A stretch of 64,000 bases of DNA from an uncultured Clostridia bacterium (GTDB lineage Bacteria > Bacillota > Clostridia > Monoglobales > Monoglobaceae): the NCBI GenBank assembly GCA_910580105.1, contig CAJTWN010000012.1, positions 1 through 64,000 on the forward strand, given 5' to 3'. The first letter of the stretch is position 1. Every line of letters begins with the position of its first letter. The notes beneath the pieces are model-generated. The model did not search any database. It was not told the DNA's origin and saw only the letters and a list, made by a program, of their open reading frames with translations. This document shows positions 8,601-15,622 of the stretch, piece by piece. The position numbers and the translations under genes were made by a program.

Positions 8601-8850
8601 TTGCCTCTTTGACAGAACGCTCAAGCTTTTCCACGCTCGGCGTTCCCGTCCATTCACCGCCCGGCACGTTCATTCCCGTCAAACGGATAACCGCTTTTGG
8701 ATCGTCCTTATATACAATTTTATTGCCCCGTGTCATCAATTCCCTTGATTGATTGGTATATGTCTCAGCATTTGCTGTCAAAGGCATAATAAACGCCATG
8801 GTCTGCAGCATAATAACCATAGCCAATACCACCCCGAATATTCTTTTCAT
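5629..8850 (-). CDS. Secreted multidomain GH5 glycoside hydrolase
   Basis: This 1073-residue protein is exported by a Sec signal peptide (residues about 1-28, ending TANA|ET). A family 5 glycoside hydrolase domain spans about 35-370. Glu172 in ILNEPHS is the likely acid/base and Glu278 in VGESGWDP the likely nucleophile, so it probably cleaves beta-glucan or beta-mannan chains. An F5/8-type (discoidin) carbohydrate-binding domain follows at about 385-505. Two homologous modules of about 200 residues come next (about 540-745 and 760-965), each starting DFEGA and ending in a DDIEIYT/DDLRICA strand, probably concanavalin-like. A C-terminal beta-sandwich of about 100 residues completes it. There is no cell-wall anchor or dockerin. 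Exact substrate cannot be read from the sequence. It is monocistronic with its own promoter. Confidence 0.9.
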   Translation of the reverse strand: MKRIFGVVLAMVIMLQTMAFIMPLTANAETYTNQSRELMTRGNKIVYKDDPKAVIRLTGMNVPGGEWTGTPSVEKLERSVKEAIFRWNANLIRLPVSVEGWYGTYNYVNDGGRGYRNYMDNIINIVAAEGRYVVLDLHHYKSFNKQQYLDFWKEAAEKYGNNPAVLFGILNEPHSTTWEVWRNGDGGNIIGHQQVVEMIRDLGARNIIVAGGLDYAYRIDDCFEQGYGLIDQGSNNNKSKTGNGIMYDTHIYPWKGHASNWDKAIGDVRKEYPILVGESGWDPATNLEVGKKEYKPGSDMYHDKWMPELFAWMNDEETYGNLANWTGWCFHPNSAPRILADKDRFKYDDYDYPPTDFCGVYVKEQLEKDLGKNIVSLATVTADSDIGYTADSLTDGDGSTVWRNSAAGDKEITFAFDGMAVINRWRIKSLEAAGGEKADNVNSFRVEASLNGTDWDVLETVTGNQGGYLERQIRPTKAKYLRFVITKGNAVDNTANICDIDIFSNQEILQMGGNKPFTDGSGGVDEARLTTYLSQDFEGATVKDGVVHVQNKATGTDLPWTILGDGICAIHSGDGKSSGAFLQGSGEKNAGISLTLPTEIAKQEKLIHFDARIKRGTFTGGDVSLKVKDKEDNELFELQYPEKSIPVLTGDREYGMVTPNSIMTEIAYPYTEDWMYVRTIFNQQLNVFEMYVGETRDKMQCILRESASFGFKNTDAAGISKIEFDLGTISLDDIEIYTVDTSAVKDSDFIHGNIGNGVVSEQYVDLDFEGAVMTDEAVPGIKVKNQATGQQMQWINDTDLTSGFYTVKEDGGNKYIGGVRKGKVPVKLELDRAVNGDGNLVYCDVKIKRESLVDEEVSFILRDENGREIVELFYPRYGGTPQIYGDRVYGNGMEDTSISYPATDEWIYVRMMIDFAEKEIFMYQGTDVNQLTAMDKTTEAVGFKDGGAVNLKEVYMGDKGALNIDDLRICAGVPYDTDWTAALKIKGMMYGANAQATVQVCKQFDETVEGTLYVVLYQGNTAVYAKKQEISVSGGKGIEEIPVKLGNVPQGNYRVKVFLWNDEMQPLAKAAVY

Positions 8851-8891
8851 ACTGATGCCTCCTGCATTTTGTTGTTTTTATTGCAGATTTT

Positions 8892-8921
8892 ATCATACCA
8901 TCCTTTCTTCACAAATGTCAA
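8892..8921 (-). promoter_or_regulatory. Promoter of the GH5 gene
   Basis: On the minus strand TTGACA (8916-8921) and TATGAT (8892-8897) are 18 bases apart. The ATG at 8850 follows with a GCAGGAGG ribosome site. Confidence 0.75.
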
Positions 8922-9064
8922 TGCGAACAATCTATGATAAATGTCTGCTTTAGTGCGGCAAACTTTTGATGCAGTCATTCCTGCTATTTATTCATAATCT
9001 GCAAATTGGGCATAGCCATTTGCACGCACATATGCTATAATTATAAAAAAGGGGGGATTACATT

Positions 9065-9811
9065 ATGGCTGTTACCTGGAACCCATGGCACGGCTGCCAC
9101 AAATACACCGAGGGCTGTCAGAACTGCTATGTCTTCCGCATGGATGCCCGTCATGAACGGGACAGTTCTATCATTAAAAAAACGGGCAATTTTAATCTTC
9201 CCATCAAACGAAACCGGCAAAAAGAATGGAAGATCCCATCCGGCACCCTTGTCGCCACCTGTTTTACCTCAGATTTTTTTCTGGAAGACGCAGACCCATG
9301 GCGGGCCGAAGCATGGCAGATGATCTACCAGCGCCCGGACCTCAGCTTTCTGTTTATCACCAAACGCATCCTTCGTTTTTATGAATGTATTCCGGACAAC
9401 TGGGGGAACGGTTATAAAAATGTCCATATCTGCTGTACCGCCGAAAACCAAAAACGCGCCGATGAGCGGCTCTCTTTTTTCAGAAGTCTCCCTATTTATC
9501 ATAAAAGTATCGTCTTGGAACCACTGCTTGGCCCCGTTGACATCTCCCCTTATATCGGCAGCTGGACGGACGAAGTTCTGGTGGGCGGCGAATCCGGCAG
9601 CGCCGCACGTCCGTGTAATTACGACTGGATTTTGGACATCCGCCGCCAATGTATAGAAAAGGAAGTCCCCTTCACCTTCCGGCAAACCGGGGCAAACTTT
9701 ATAAAAGACGGGAAGACATTTCGTATTCAGAGACCCTATCAGCACCGGCAGGCAAAAAAAGCAAACATTAACTACTGTCCTGCAGGCAGATTCCCTGCAC
9801 GAAAGTTTTAA
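9065..9811 (+). CDS. DUF5131 (phage Gp37/Gp68-like) protein
   Basis: This 248-residue soluble protein opens TWNPWHGCHKYTEGCQNCY, the cysteine-rich signature (C-x5-C-x2-C) of the DUF5131 or Gp37/Gp68 family, found in phages and many bacteria. The three cysteines suggest an Fe-S cluster and a radical-SAM-like fold. Later family motifs include CFTSDFF, FLFITKR and VGGESG. Its biochemical function is not established. It is preceded by a strong GGGGGGA ribosome site and is the only gene between the GH5 gene and tRNA-Tyr. Phage origin is possible, but no other phage gene is adjacent. Confidence 0.85.
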   Translation: MAVTWNPWHGCHKYTEGCQNCYVFRMDARHERDSSIIKKTGNFNLPIKRNRQKEWKIPSGTLVATCFTSDFFLEDADPWRAEAWQMIYQRPDLSFLFITKRILRFYECIPDNWGNGYKNVHICCTAENQKRADERLSFFRSLPIYHKSIVLEPLLGPVDISPYIGSWTDEVLVGGESGSAARPCNYDWILDIRRQCIEKEVPFTFRQTGANFIKDGKTFRIQRPYQHRQAKKANINYCPAGRFPARKF

Positions 9812-9844
9812 CGAAAAAAAGTTATTAAAAAAATAAAAAAAGTG

Positions 9845-9873
9845 TTGACAAACCCTTGTCCCCGTGCTATTAT
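9845..9873 (+). promoter_or_regulatory. Promoter of tRNA-Tyr
   Basis: TTGACA (9845-9850) and TATTAT (9868-9873) are separated by 17 bases. A perfect inverted repeat GTTGAC-GCA-GTCAAC (9880-9894) lies at the expected transcription start, between promoter and tRNA. Confidence 0.85.
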
Positions 9874-9904
9874 ATAGTGGTTGACGCAGTCAACTTACAT
9901 TTTT

Positions 9905-9989
9905 GGAGGGGTTCCCGAGTGGCCAAAGGGGGCAGACTGTAAATCTGTTGCAACTTGCTTCGATGGTTCGAATCCATCTCCCTCCACCA
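9905..9989 (+). tRNA. tRNA-Tyr (GTA)
   Basis: This 85-nt class II tRNA has the long variable arm expected for bacterial tRNA-Tyr. The acceptor stem GGAGGGG pairs with TCCCTCC, including one G-T pair. The anticodon GTA is at 9939-9941 in the loop CTGTAAA, the T-loop GGTTCGAATCC is canonical, and the CCA end is encoded. It stands alone with its own promoter and terminator. Confidence 0.97.
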
Positions 9990-9992
9990 GAA

Positions 9993-10023
9993 CAGAGCAA
10001 ATTTTATTTTGCTCTGTTTTTTT
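9993..10023 (+). terminator. Terminator after tRNA-Tyr
   Basis: The arms CAGAGCAAA (9993-10001) and TTTGCTCTG (10008-10016) are followed by TTTTTTT. The region 10024-10503 beyond it is strongly AT-rich with a short AAGGAATT-type inverted repeat near 10140-10160 but no gene. Confidence 0.9.
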
Positions 10024-10330
10024 GTGTAAAAACAATTGTTCAAATTTGTTCTGTTCAATTTACGAAATTTGCTTATCAGAAATTGTAAATTTGTAATCGT
10101 TTATGCCTGTCTATGGCCAATATATTCTAAATACAATTCCTTTTAAAAAAGGAATTGTATTTTTTTATACACCATTATTTTCATAAAGAAAAATTGATTA
10201 TTCGTTTTTACTTAATTTAAGATGGTTTTGAAAAAAGATTATAATTTATAGAAAAATTGAGGTGGATAAAAATATTTGCAACAATTTTTAATATTTTTTT
10301 GCTCATATATTTGATAAGGGAAAAAATGTA

Positions 10331-10359
10331 TTGACAAGGAAGATAGCGCACTATAAAAT
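10331..10359 (+). promoter_or_regulatory. Promoter of the LplABC-type ABC operon
   Basis: TTGACA (10331-10336) and TAAAAT (10354-10359) have a 17-base spacer. The predicted 5' untranslated region is about 135 nt to the ATG at 10504. Confidence 0.7.
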
Positions 10360-10503
10360 ATAAAATATGTTAGTATTTATAGGCCATTTATAAATAATAA
10401 TTGTTCAATATAACTAAAATTAAAATGGTTTTTATTATATTTAAAGGAGAAATGGGGTAAAAAAGAAAAAAATTATATTTGCTGCATAAAGGGGGAGGAC
10501 ATT

Positions 10504-11424
10504 ATGAAAAACAAAAACCGTAAACTTATAAGAGATATAAAAAAGGATTTAGACTTATACATATTATTGGTTCCGGCATTTCTTATTGCATTTGTGTTGA
10601 TGTATTATGTACCGATGTATGGTGTCGTTATTGCCTTTAAGGATTACAATTTGCTGAAAGGGATCCTGCATAGTGACTGGGTTGGATTTGCACATTTTGC
10701 CAGACTTTTCAGAAGTCCGGACTTTTTATTGATAATTCGTAATACATTACTGCTGAATTTGTATAATTTAATTTTTGGTTTCCCTATGCCAATTATACTT
10801 GCTCTTTTTATCAATGAAGCAGGCAATGTTTTGTTTAAGCGTTCTGTACAAAGCTTTTTATATATACCGCACTTTATATCATGGGTTGTACTTGGCGGAA
10901 TTGTTGTATCGTTGTTATCACCATCAACGGGTGTGATTAATGGAATTATTAAAATGTTTGGCGGCGAACCGATTTACTTTATGGCGGATAGTTTTTGGTG
11001 GCCGGTATGGTATACCATTTCAGGTATATGGAAGGAAGCCGGCTGGGGAACTATTATTTATATGGCTGCTATTTCCGGTGTTGATCCCAGTCTTTATGAG
11101 GCTGCCGCGGTTGATGGTGCAGGAAGATTTCGTAAAATGTGGCACATTACCCTTCCATGTATCCGCGGTACCATCGTTGTATTGTTAATTATGAATCTTG
11201 GAAAAATGATGAATTCCGGATTTGAACAGGTTTATGCACTGCAAAATTCTTCGGTACGTTCTGTCTCTGAAGTTATTTCCACTTATGTATACAGATTGGG
11301 CATACAGGGTGGACAATATGGCTATACGGCGGCTCTCGGCCTGTTTCAGTCCGTCATAGGGATGATTTTGATTATTGCTGCAAACAAGACGACGAAGGCG
11401 CTTGGCGAAAATGGTTTATGGTAG
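10504..11424 (+). CDS. Sugar ABC transporter permease, LplB type
   Basis: This 306-residue inner-membrane permease belongs to the binding-protein-dependent family used for oligosaccharides (LplB/YtcP-like, CUT1-related). Six membrane segments are visible, and the EAA loop EAAAVDGAGRFRKMWHITLP at about 199-218 contacts the ATPase. The N-terminus has a basic KNKNRKLIRDIKKD stretch. It is the first gene of a three-gene set with a second permease and a lipoprotein. No ATPase is in the locus, as is common for this family, which often shares an MsmX-like ATPase. The substrate is likely a plant or glycan oligosaccharide by context. Confidence 0.92.
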   Translation: MKNKNRKLIRDIKKDLDLYILLVPAFLIAFVLMYYVPMYGVVIAFKDYNLLKGILHSDWVGFAHFARLFRSPDFLLIIRNTLLLNLYNLIFGFPMPIILALFINEAGNVLFKRSVQSFLYIPHFISWVVLGGIVVSLLSPSTGVINGIIKMFGGEPIYFMADSFWWPVWYTISGIWKEAGWGTIIYMAAISGVDPSLYEAAAVDGAGRFRKMWHITLPCIRGTIVVLLIMNLGKMMNSGFEQVYALQNSSVRSVSEVISTYVYRLGIQGGQYGYTAALGLFQSVIGMILIIAANKTTKALGENGLW

Positions 11425-11439
11425 GGGGAGAGGTTGATC

Positions 11440-12390
11440 GTGGAAAAGACATTAAATAAAAGAAAAACAGCAAACCATGGAGAGCAGCCGGAGAATAAGC
11501 GCAGCTATCCAAAAAAACTCCATAGACAAAAAAAGATGAATTTGTTCAACATTTTGAATTATTTGCTATTGACGATAGCGGCTTTTGTGACCATATTTCC
11601 CTTTTTAAATATTATTGCAACTTCTTTTAGTTCATCCAGAGCAATTCTGGGACAGGAAGTAATGATGTGGCCTGTTGATTTTAATATTGATGCGTATATC
11701 AATATTATAAAGGACGGGACAATTTTTCAGGCATTGAAAAATACGATTGTAATTACCATCGGCGGTACGCTGTTGAGCATGATTTTCACAATTGCAATTG
11801 CCTATCCGTTGTCTCGGGAAAGACTGCGTGGAAGAGGAATATTTTTAAAATTAATTGTTTTTACAATGATGTTTAACGGCGGACTGATTCCAACATTTTT
11901 GTTGATTAAAAATATGAATTTGGTTGATAATTATCTGGGTCTTTGGCTGGTCGGGCTGGTAAGTACATATAATTTCTTTGTTATGAAGACATTTTTTGAG
12001 GGAATACCGGTCAGTCTGGAAGAATCAGCAATTATCGACGGTGCAAGTAATCTCACAATCCTATTGCGAATTATTCTTCCGCTGTCAAAGCCGATGCTGG
12101 CGACATTAATATTGTTTTATGCGGTGGGAAACTGGAATTCTTATTTCAACGTAATGATTTATATTACGACGCCGGGAAAACAATCAGTTATGGTAAAATT
12201 GATGCAAATGGTCAAAAATGCGGATCCGAGCTTGCTGGCAATAGAAGGAGCAAGCAGTCAGATGAATATAACGCCTGAAGGGATGCGCGCAGCAGCAATT
12301 GTTGTTTCGACTTTGCCTATTATGGTGATATATCCGTTTGTACAAAAGTATTTTGTCCAGGGAGTTATGCTTGGTGCTGTAAAAGGATAA
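11440..12390 (+). CDS. Sugar ABC transporter permease, YtcP/LplC type
   Basis: This is the second permease of the importer, partnering the gene 15 nt upstream. It has six membrane segments and the EAA motif EESAIIDGASNLTILLRIILP near the middle of the protein. The start is uncertain: GTG at 11440 has the better distance from the purine-rich AGGGGGAGAGG site, but TTG at 11434 is also possible. The basic, hydrophilic N-terminus of about 30 residues is somewhat long. It ends GVMLGAVKG, a typical C-terminus for the LplC/YtcP family. Confidence 0.9.
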   Translation: MEKTLNKRKTANHGEQPENKRSYPKKLHRQKKMNLFNILNYLLLTIAAFVTIFPFLNIIATSFSSSRAILGQEVMMWPVDFNIDAYINIIKDGTIFQALKNTIVITIGGTLLSMIFTIAIAYPLSRERLRGRGIFLKLIVFTMMFNGGLIPTFLLIKNMNLVDNYLGLWLVGLVSTYNFFVMKTFFEGIPVSLEESAIIDGASNLTILLRIILPLSKPMLATLILFYAVGNWNSYFNVMIYITTPGKQSVMVKLMQMVKNADPSLLAIEGASSQMNITPEGMRAAAIVVSTLPIMVIYPFVQKYFVQGVMLGAVKG

Positions 12391-12432
12391 AAAGAAAACT
12401 TATTTAATCTTAATTTATAAAGGAGAATCATT

Positions 12433-13998
12433 ATGAAAAAGAGAGGGATTGCGTTTGTTTTAAGTCTAGCTTTATCGGTGACCTTATTTGCAGGATGTGG
12501 AAATGGGGGAGGAAATTCGGGAAAATCTGAGGATGAAAGAACACTTTCTGTTATGGTATATGACCGCGGTCAGGTACCTGTAAGCGAGGGCAGTTATTCA
12601 GACAATCGCTGGACAAAATGGGTAAACGAACAGACGAACATGAATGTAAAATGGGTGCCGGTACCCCGTTCAGAAGTAAAGCAATCGCTGAATGTGATGT
12701 TTGCATCGAATTCAGCGCCTGATATTATTGTTGATTTTGATCGGTCGAATATGCAGGAATTTGCTGATCAGGGTTTAATTCAGCCCGTCGGTGAATTTAT
12801 TGAAAAATACAGTAAAGATTATAAGGAATATGCAGCAAATCATCCTGAAATGATCCCATTTACAACAATGAATGGAGATACATATCTGTTGACTTCTGAA
12901 CGGGAAACGATTGCAAACCATGCAATATGGATCCGCCAGGATTGGCTTGATAAATTAGGGTTGAAAAAACCGGAAACGACAGAAGAATTGCTTGAAGTTG
13001 CACGTGCATTTACAAAGAATGATCCGGATGGAAATGGTGTAGATGACACAATCGGTGTTGCGTTCAGAACCGGTGTTTTTCAGACACTGTTTGGAATTGA
13101 TATACCAAATGCAAGACTCCCCTGGAATGTAGATGAAAATGGAAAAGTATATAATCCGCAGCTGACAGATCGTTATAAAGAGTATCTTGCCTATAGAAAG
13201 ACATTTTTTGATGAAGGTTTAATCGACAAAGAATATGCAACAGACACAAATGACCAACGGCAGATTCAGGCGTGGATTACCGGAAAGGCAGGCATTTATT
13301 TCGCACAATGGAGTCCGGAGGATTTCAAAGATTTATTTGTAAATGATCCGAATGCAGTTGTTGTTCCTCTTGAACCGCCGGCAACACAATACGGACGGAA
13401 TGGATTACATCAGGAGCCGCCCTGTTCTCACTACGTAGCCTTCAATACAAAGATGAAAAATCCGGAACTGGCAATGGAATTTTGCGATTGGATGATTCGT
13501 GAAGGTTACTTTACGCTGATGAATGGTTTTGAAGGGGAACACTATAATTTGGTAGAGGGTTATCCAGTACCGATTGACACCGATAAAAATAAAAATGAAT
13601 TGTCCTATGCGTCTTCGGATATGCCATTTTTGAGACAGGGAAAAACCTCTGCGGATAAAATTTTGAAGACGGCAAATCAGGAAGATCCGCTGGCAGTAAA
13701 ACTTGCAGAGATGAAAGCGGCCTCCTTGGAAACTGCACTTAAAAATAAGCACCGTCAGGATATTCCCTTTGGTATTGTTCCTGATGATCCGCAGATAAAG
13801 CAATTTGCGACAGAATGGGAGCCGATTGCAGAAGAAATGGAAACGGAAATTATACTCAGCAGTCTTAAAAACACAAATCTTTCTCCTGAGCAGGGCGTTG
13901 AAAAGTTCAGAAATGAATGGGAGCGTCTTGGCGGAAAAGAAATTGAGGAACTGATGCAGAAATGGTATGATGAGAATAAAGATACGTTTCAAAAATAG
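12433..13998 (+). CDS. Sugar-binding lipoprotein (LplA type)
   Basis: This 521-residue extracellular substrate-binding lipoprotein serves the two permeases upstream. The lipobox is LFAGC, placing the lipidated cysteine at about residue 23, followed by a Gly/Ser-rich linker. The body is that of a large type-1 solute-binding protein (LplA-like), with NSAPDIIVDF and a DPDGNGVDDT segment that resembles a calcium-binding loop. It ends with a charged helix (QKWYDENKDTFQK). The ribosome site AAAGGAG precedes the ATG. A terminator closes the operon. The ligand is unknown; complex glycan oligosaccharides are the usual family ligands. Confidence 0.92.
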   Translation: MKKRGIAFVLSLALSVTLFAGCGNGGGNSGKSEDERTLSVMVYDRGQVPVSEGSYSDNRWTKWVNEQTNMNVKWVPVPRSEVKQSLNVMFASNSAPDIIVDFDRSNMQEFADQGLIQPVGEFIEKYSKDYKEYAANHPEMIPFTTMNGDTYLLTSERETIANHAIWIRQDWLDKLGLKKPETTEELLEVARAFTKNDPDGNGVDDTIGVAFRTGVFQTLFGIDIPNARLPWNVDENGKVYNPQLTDRYKEYLAYRKTFFDEGLIDKEYATDTNDQRQIQAWITGKAGIYFAQWSPEDFKDLFVNDPNAVVVPLEPPATQYGRNGLHQEPPCSHYVAFNTKMKNPELAMEFCDWMIREGYFTLMNGFEGEHYNLVEGYPVPIDTDKNKNELSYASSDMPFLRQGKTSADKILKTANQEDPLAVKLAEMKAASLETALKNKHRQDIPFGIVPDDPQIKQFATEWEPIAEEMETEIILSSLKNTNLSPEQGVEKFRNEWERLGGKEIEELMQKWYDENKDTFQK

Positions 13999-14045
13999 GA
14001 GAATCAGCAGTTTTTCTTTACTTCATATAACAGATAAATAATTGT

Positions 14046-14098
14046 AAAAAAAGTCCTTTCCTGTGGTTTTATCGCTTTCCATAGGAAGGGGCTTTTTA
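14046..14098 (+). terminator. Terminator of the LplABC operon
   Basis: A long imperfect hairpin pairs AAGTCCTTTCCTGTGG with CCATAGGAAGGGGCTT, followed by TTTT. It lies between convergent genes. Confidence 0.85.
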
Positions 14099-14137
14099 AC
14101 TTTGAATTGGTAAAAAAGAGGGAAATATCTTGAAGGG

Positions 14138-15472
14138 TTACTTTATTTCTTTATGGTAAATCCAGATATTCTTTCGGTTATAAAGGATAATTTCGTCTTC
14201 TCCGTCATGATCAATGTCTTCAATGAAAGCATCAAAGCCTGCACCATAATAGTTTTGTATAAATCGTGGTAAATTCCATTTATCTATATCTACACAACTT
14301 TCTAGGCAGTCAAACTGATAACAAATTTTTCCGCTGCCGTCTATGACAAAAGGCTGATCATTGTCTCCCTTTGAAAGGGGCATATGGGTATAACCCAATT
14401 GACGGGAGCGGTCAATCAGTGCAGTTCTGTCTTTCTCTTCCAGACGTCCCGGTTGGGGACAGAATAATAAGTAATCTTTAATCTGGCTTTTTATTGTGTA
14501 GGAATACCCGTTGCAGGGAAAATCCCATACAACTTTGCCATTGCAGTCCAGCATGAAGGAGCCGCCGTCACAAGCTTTGTTGTTTAAAAAAATGTGATAG
14601 GTATCGCTTTCCTCAAATTTACCAATACTGACCTGCTGCGGATGAATAAATTCCTTGGAAGAAAATAAAATTTTACCATGGACATCAAGAATAAAAAAGT
14701 CCATGAAATCTGTACAATAAATTACTTCCAATACACCATCACCATTGATATCGCAAACCACGATCTGATCAGCGTGAGAAGGAAAGTCATGGGACCATAA
14801 TATTGTTCCGTCATGATCAATCAGCGAATAGCCTTCAAAAATTTCATCAAAGCCATCCCCATCCACATCCATACAGACAATGTTATGTCCGGCACCTTTC
14901 ATATCTTCCTGCTGCCATAATAAATCAAGATTGTGGTCATAGGCCAGCAAAGGTTTGCCATATCCATATTCGCTTTCACCATTACATTTTACAATAATAT
15001 GATAGTGGTCGCCCATTTTCTGGCAGGTGACAAGATTAAAGGCTTCTGTCGGCAATTGTATACTGTTGATGTATTTTCCGGTTTCCCCGTTAATCACAAA
15101 AAGTTCATCTTTTCGTATATATAAAATTTCTGTAATCCCATCATTATTGATATCCGCCGCGGTGGTCATATCTTTGGAGGCATGGGAAATATAGGGCCGC
15201 TCATCTGTCCATGGTTTTCCATATTGCCACAGGACATCCCCTTCCTGAGACATACAGGTCAGCTGTAAGAGCCGGGCATTATCTTCTGTTAATTCAGCGG
15301 AATGATAATATTCGGTGAAGCGAAGAAGATCATCCCGATAAAATTTCGAATCGTAAAATCCGCCGCTTTGACGGATAATGAACTCTTTTTTGCCGTCTCC
15401 GTTGACATCTGCCAGAAAAAGTGTTTCTCCGCCGTTTATTCCGGTTTTTATATGACGCAGCAACCGATACAT
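14138..15472 (-). CDS. Cytoplasmic FG-GAP/VCBS-like beta-propeller protein
   Basis: This 444-residue protein contains at least five calcium-binding-type D-x-D/N-x-D-G repeats (DVNGDGKKE, DINNDGITE, DVDGDGFDE, DINGDGVLE, DIDHDGEDE) spaced as blades of a beta-propeller. The same architecture occurs in rhamnogalacturonan lyases (PL11) and FG-GAP proteins. No signal peptide is visible: the N-terminus MYRLLRHIKTGINGG is not hydrophobic, so it is predicted to be intracellular, which is unusual for the family. The ATG follows GGGGGG by eight bases. It lies between an oligosaccharide importer and a large secreted esterase, so an intracellular role on imported glycan fragments is inferred. No catalytic residues could be assigned. 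Confidence 0.75.
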   Translation of the reverse strand: MYRLLRHIKTGINGGETLFLADVNGDGKKEFIIRQSGGFYDSKFYRDDLLRFTEYYHSAELTEDNARLLQLTCMSQEGDVLWQYGKPWTDERPYISHASKDMTTAADINNDGITEILYIRKDELFVINGETGKYINSIQLPTEAFNLVTCQKMGDHYHIIVKCNGESEYGYGKPLLAYDHNLDLLWQQEDMKGAGHNIVCMDVDGDGFDEIFEGYSLIDHDGTILWSHDFPSHADQIVVCDINGDGVLEVIYCTDFMDFFILDVHGKILFSSKEFIHPQQVSIGKFEESDTYHIFLNNKACDGGSFMLDCNGKVVWDFPCNGYSYTIKSQIKDYLLFCPQPGRLEEKDRTALIDRSRQLGYTHMPLSKGDNDQPFVIDGSGKICYQFDCLESCVDIDKWNLPRFIQNYYGAGFDAFIEDIDHDGEDEIILYNRKNIWIYHKEIK

Positions 15473-15501
15473 AACATATTCCCCCCACTTTTATTTGTTT
15501 C

Positions 15502-15531
15502 ACTATAACATAAAGAATAAAAAAAGTCCAA
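15502..15531 (-). promoter_or_regulatory. Promoter of the FG-GAP gene
   Basis: On the minus strand TTGGAC (15526-15531) and TATAGT (15502-15507) are 18 bases apart, about 30 nt upstream of the ATG. Confidence 0.65.
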
Positions 15532-15560
15532 TAAAATTTATGAGAAATTGTAAAAGATAC

Positions 15561-15589
15561 TTGTAAAACAAATTTAAGCGATGTATAAT
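15561..15589 (+). promoter_or_regulatory. Promoter of the 1535-residue secreted esterase gene
   Basis: TTGTAA (15561-15566) and TATAAT (15584-15589) have a 17-base spacer. It is followed by a GGAGGGAAGGG ribosome site and the ATG at 15623. It is divergent from the FG-GAP gene promoter. Confidence 0.7.
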
Positions 15590-15622
15590 CAAAATTAGAA
15601 AATCTTATCAGGAGGGAAGGGT

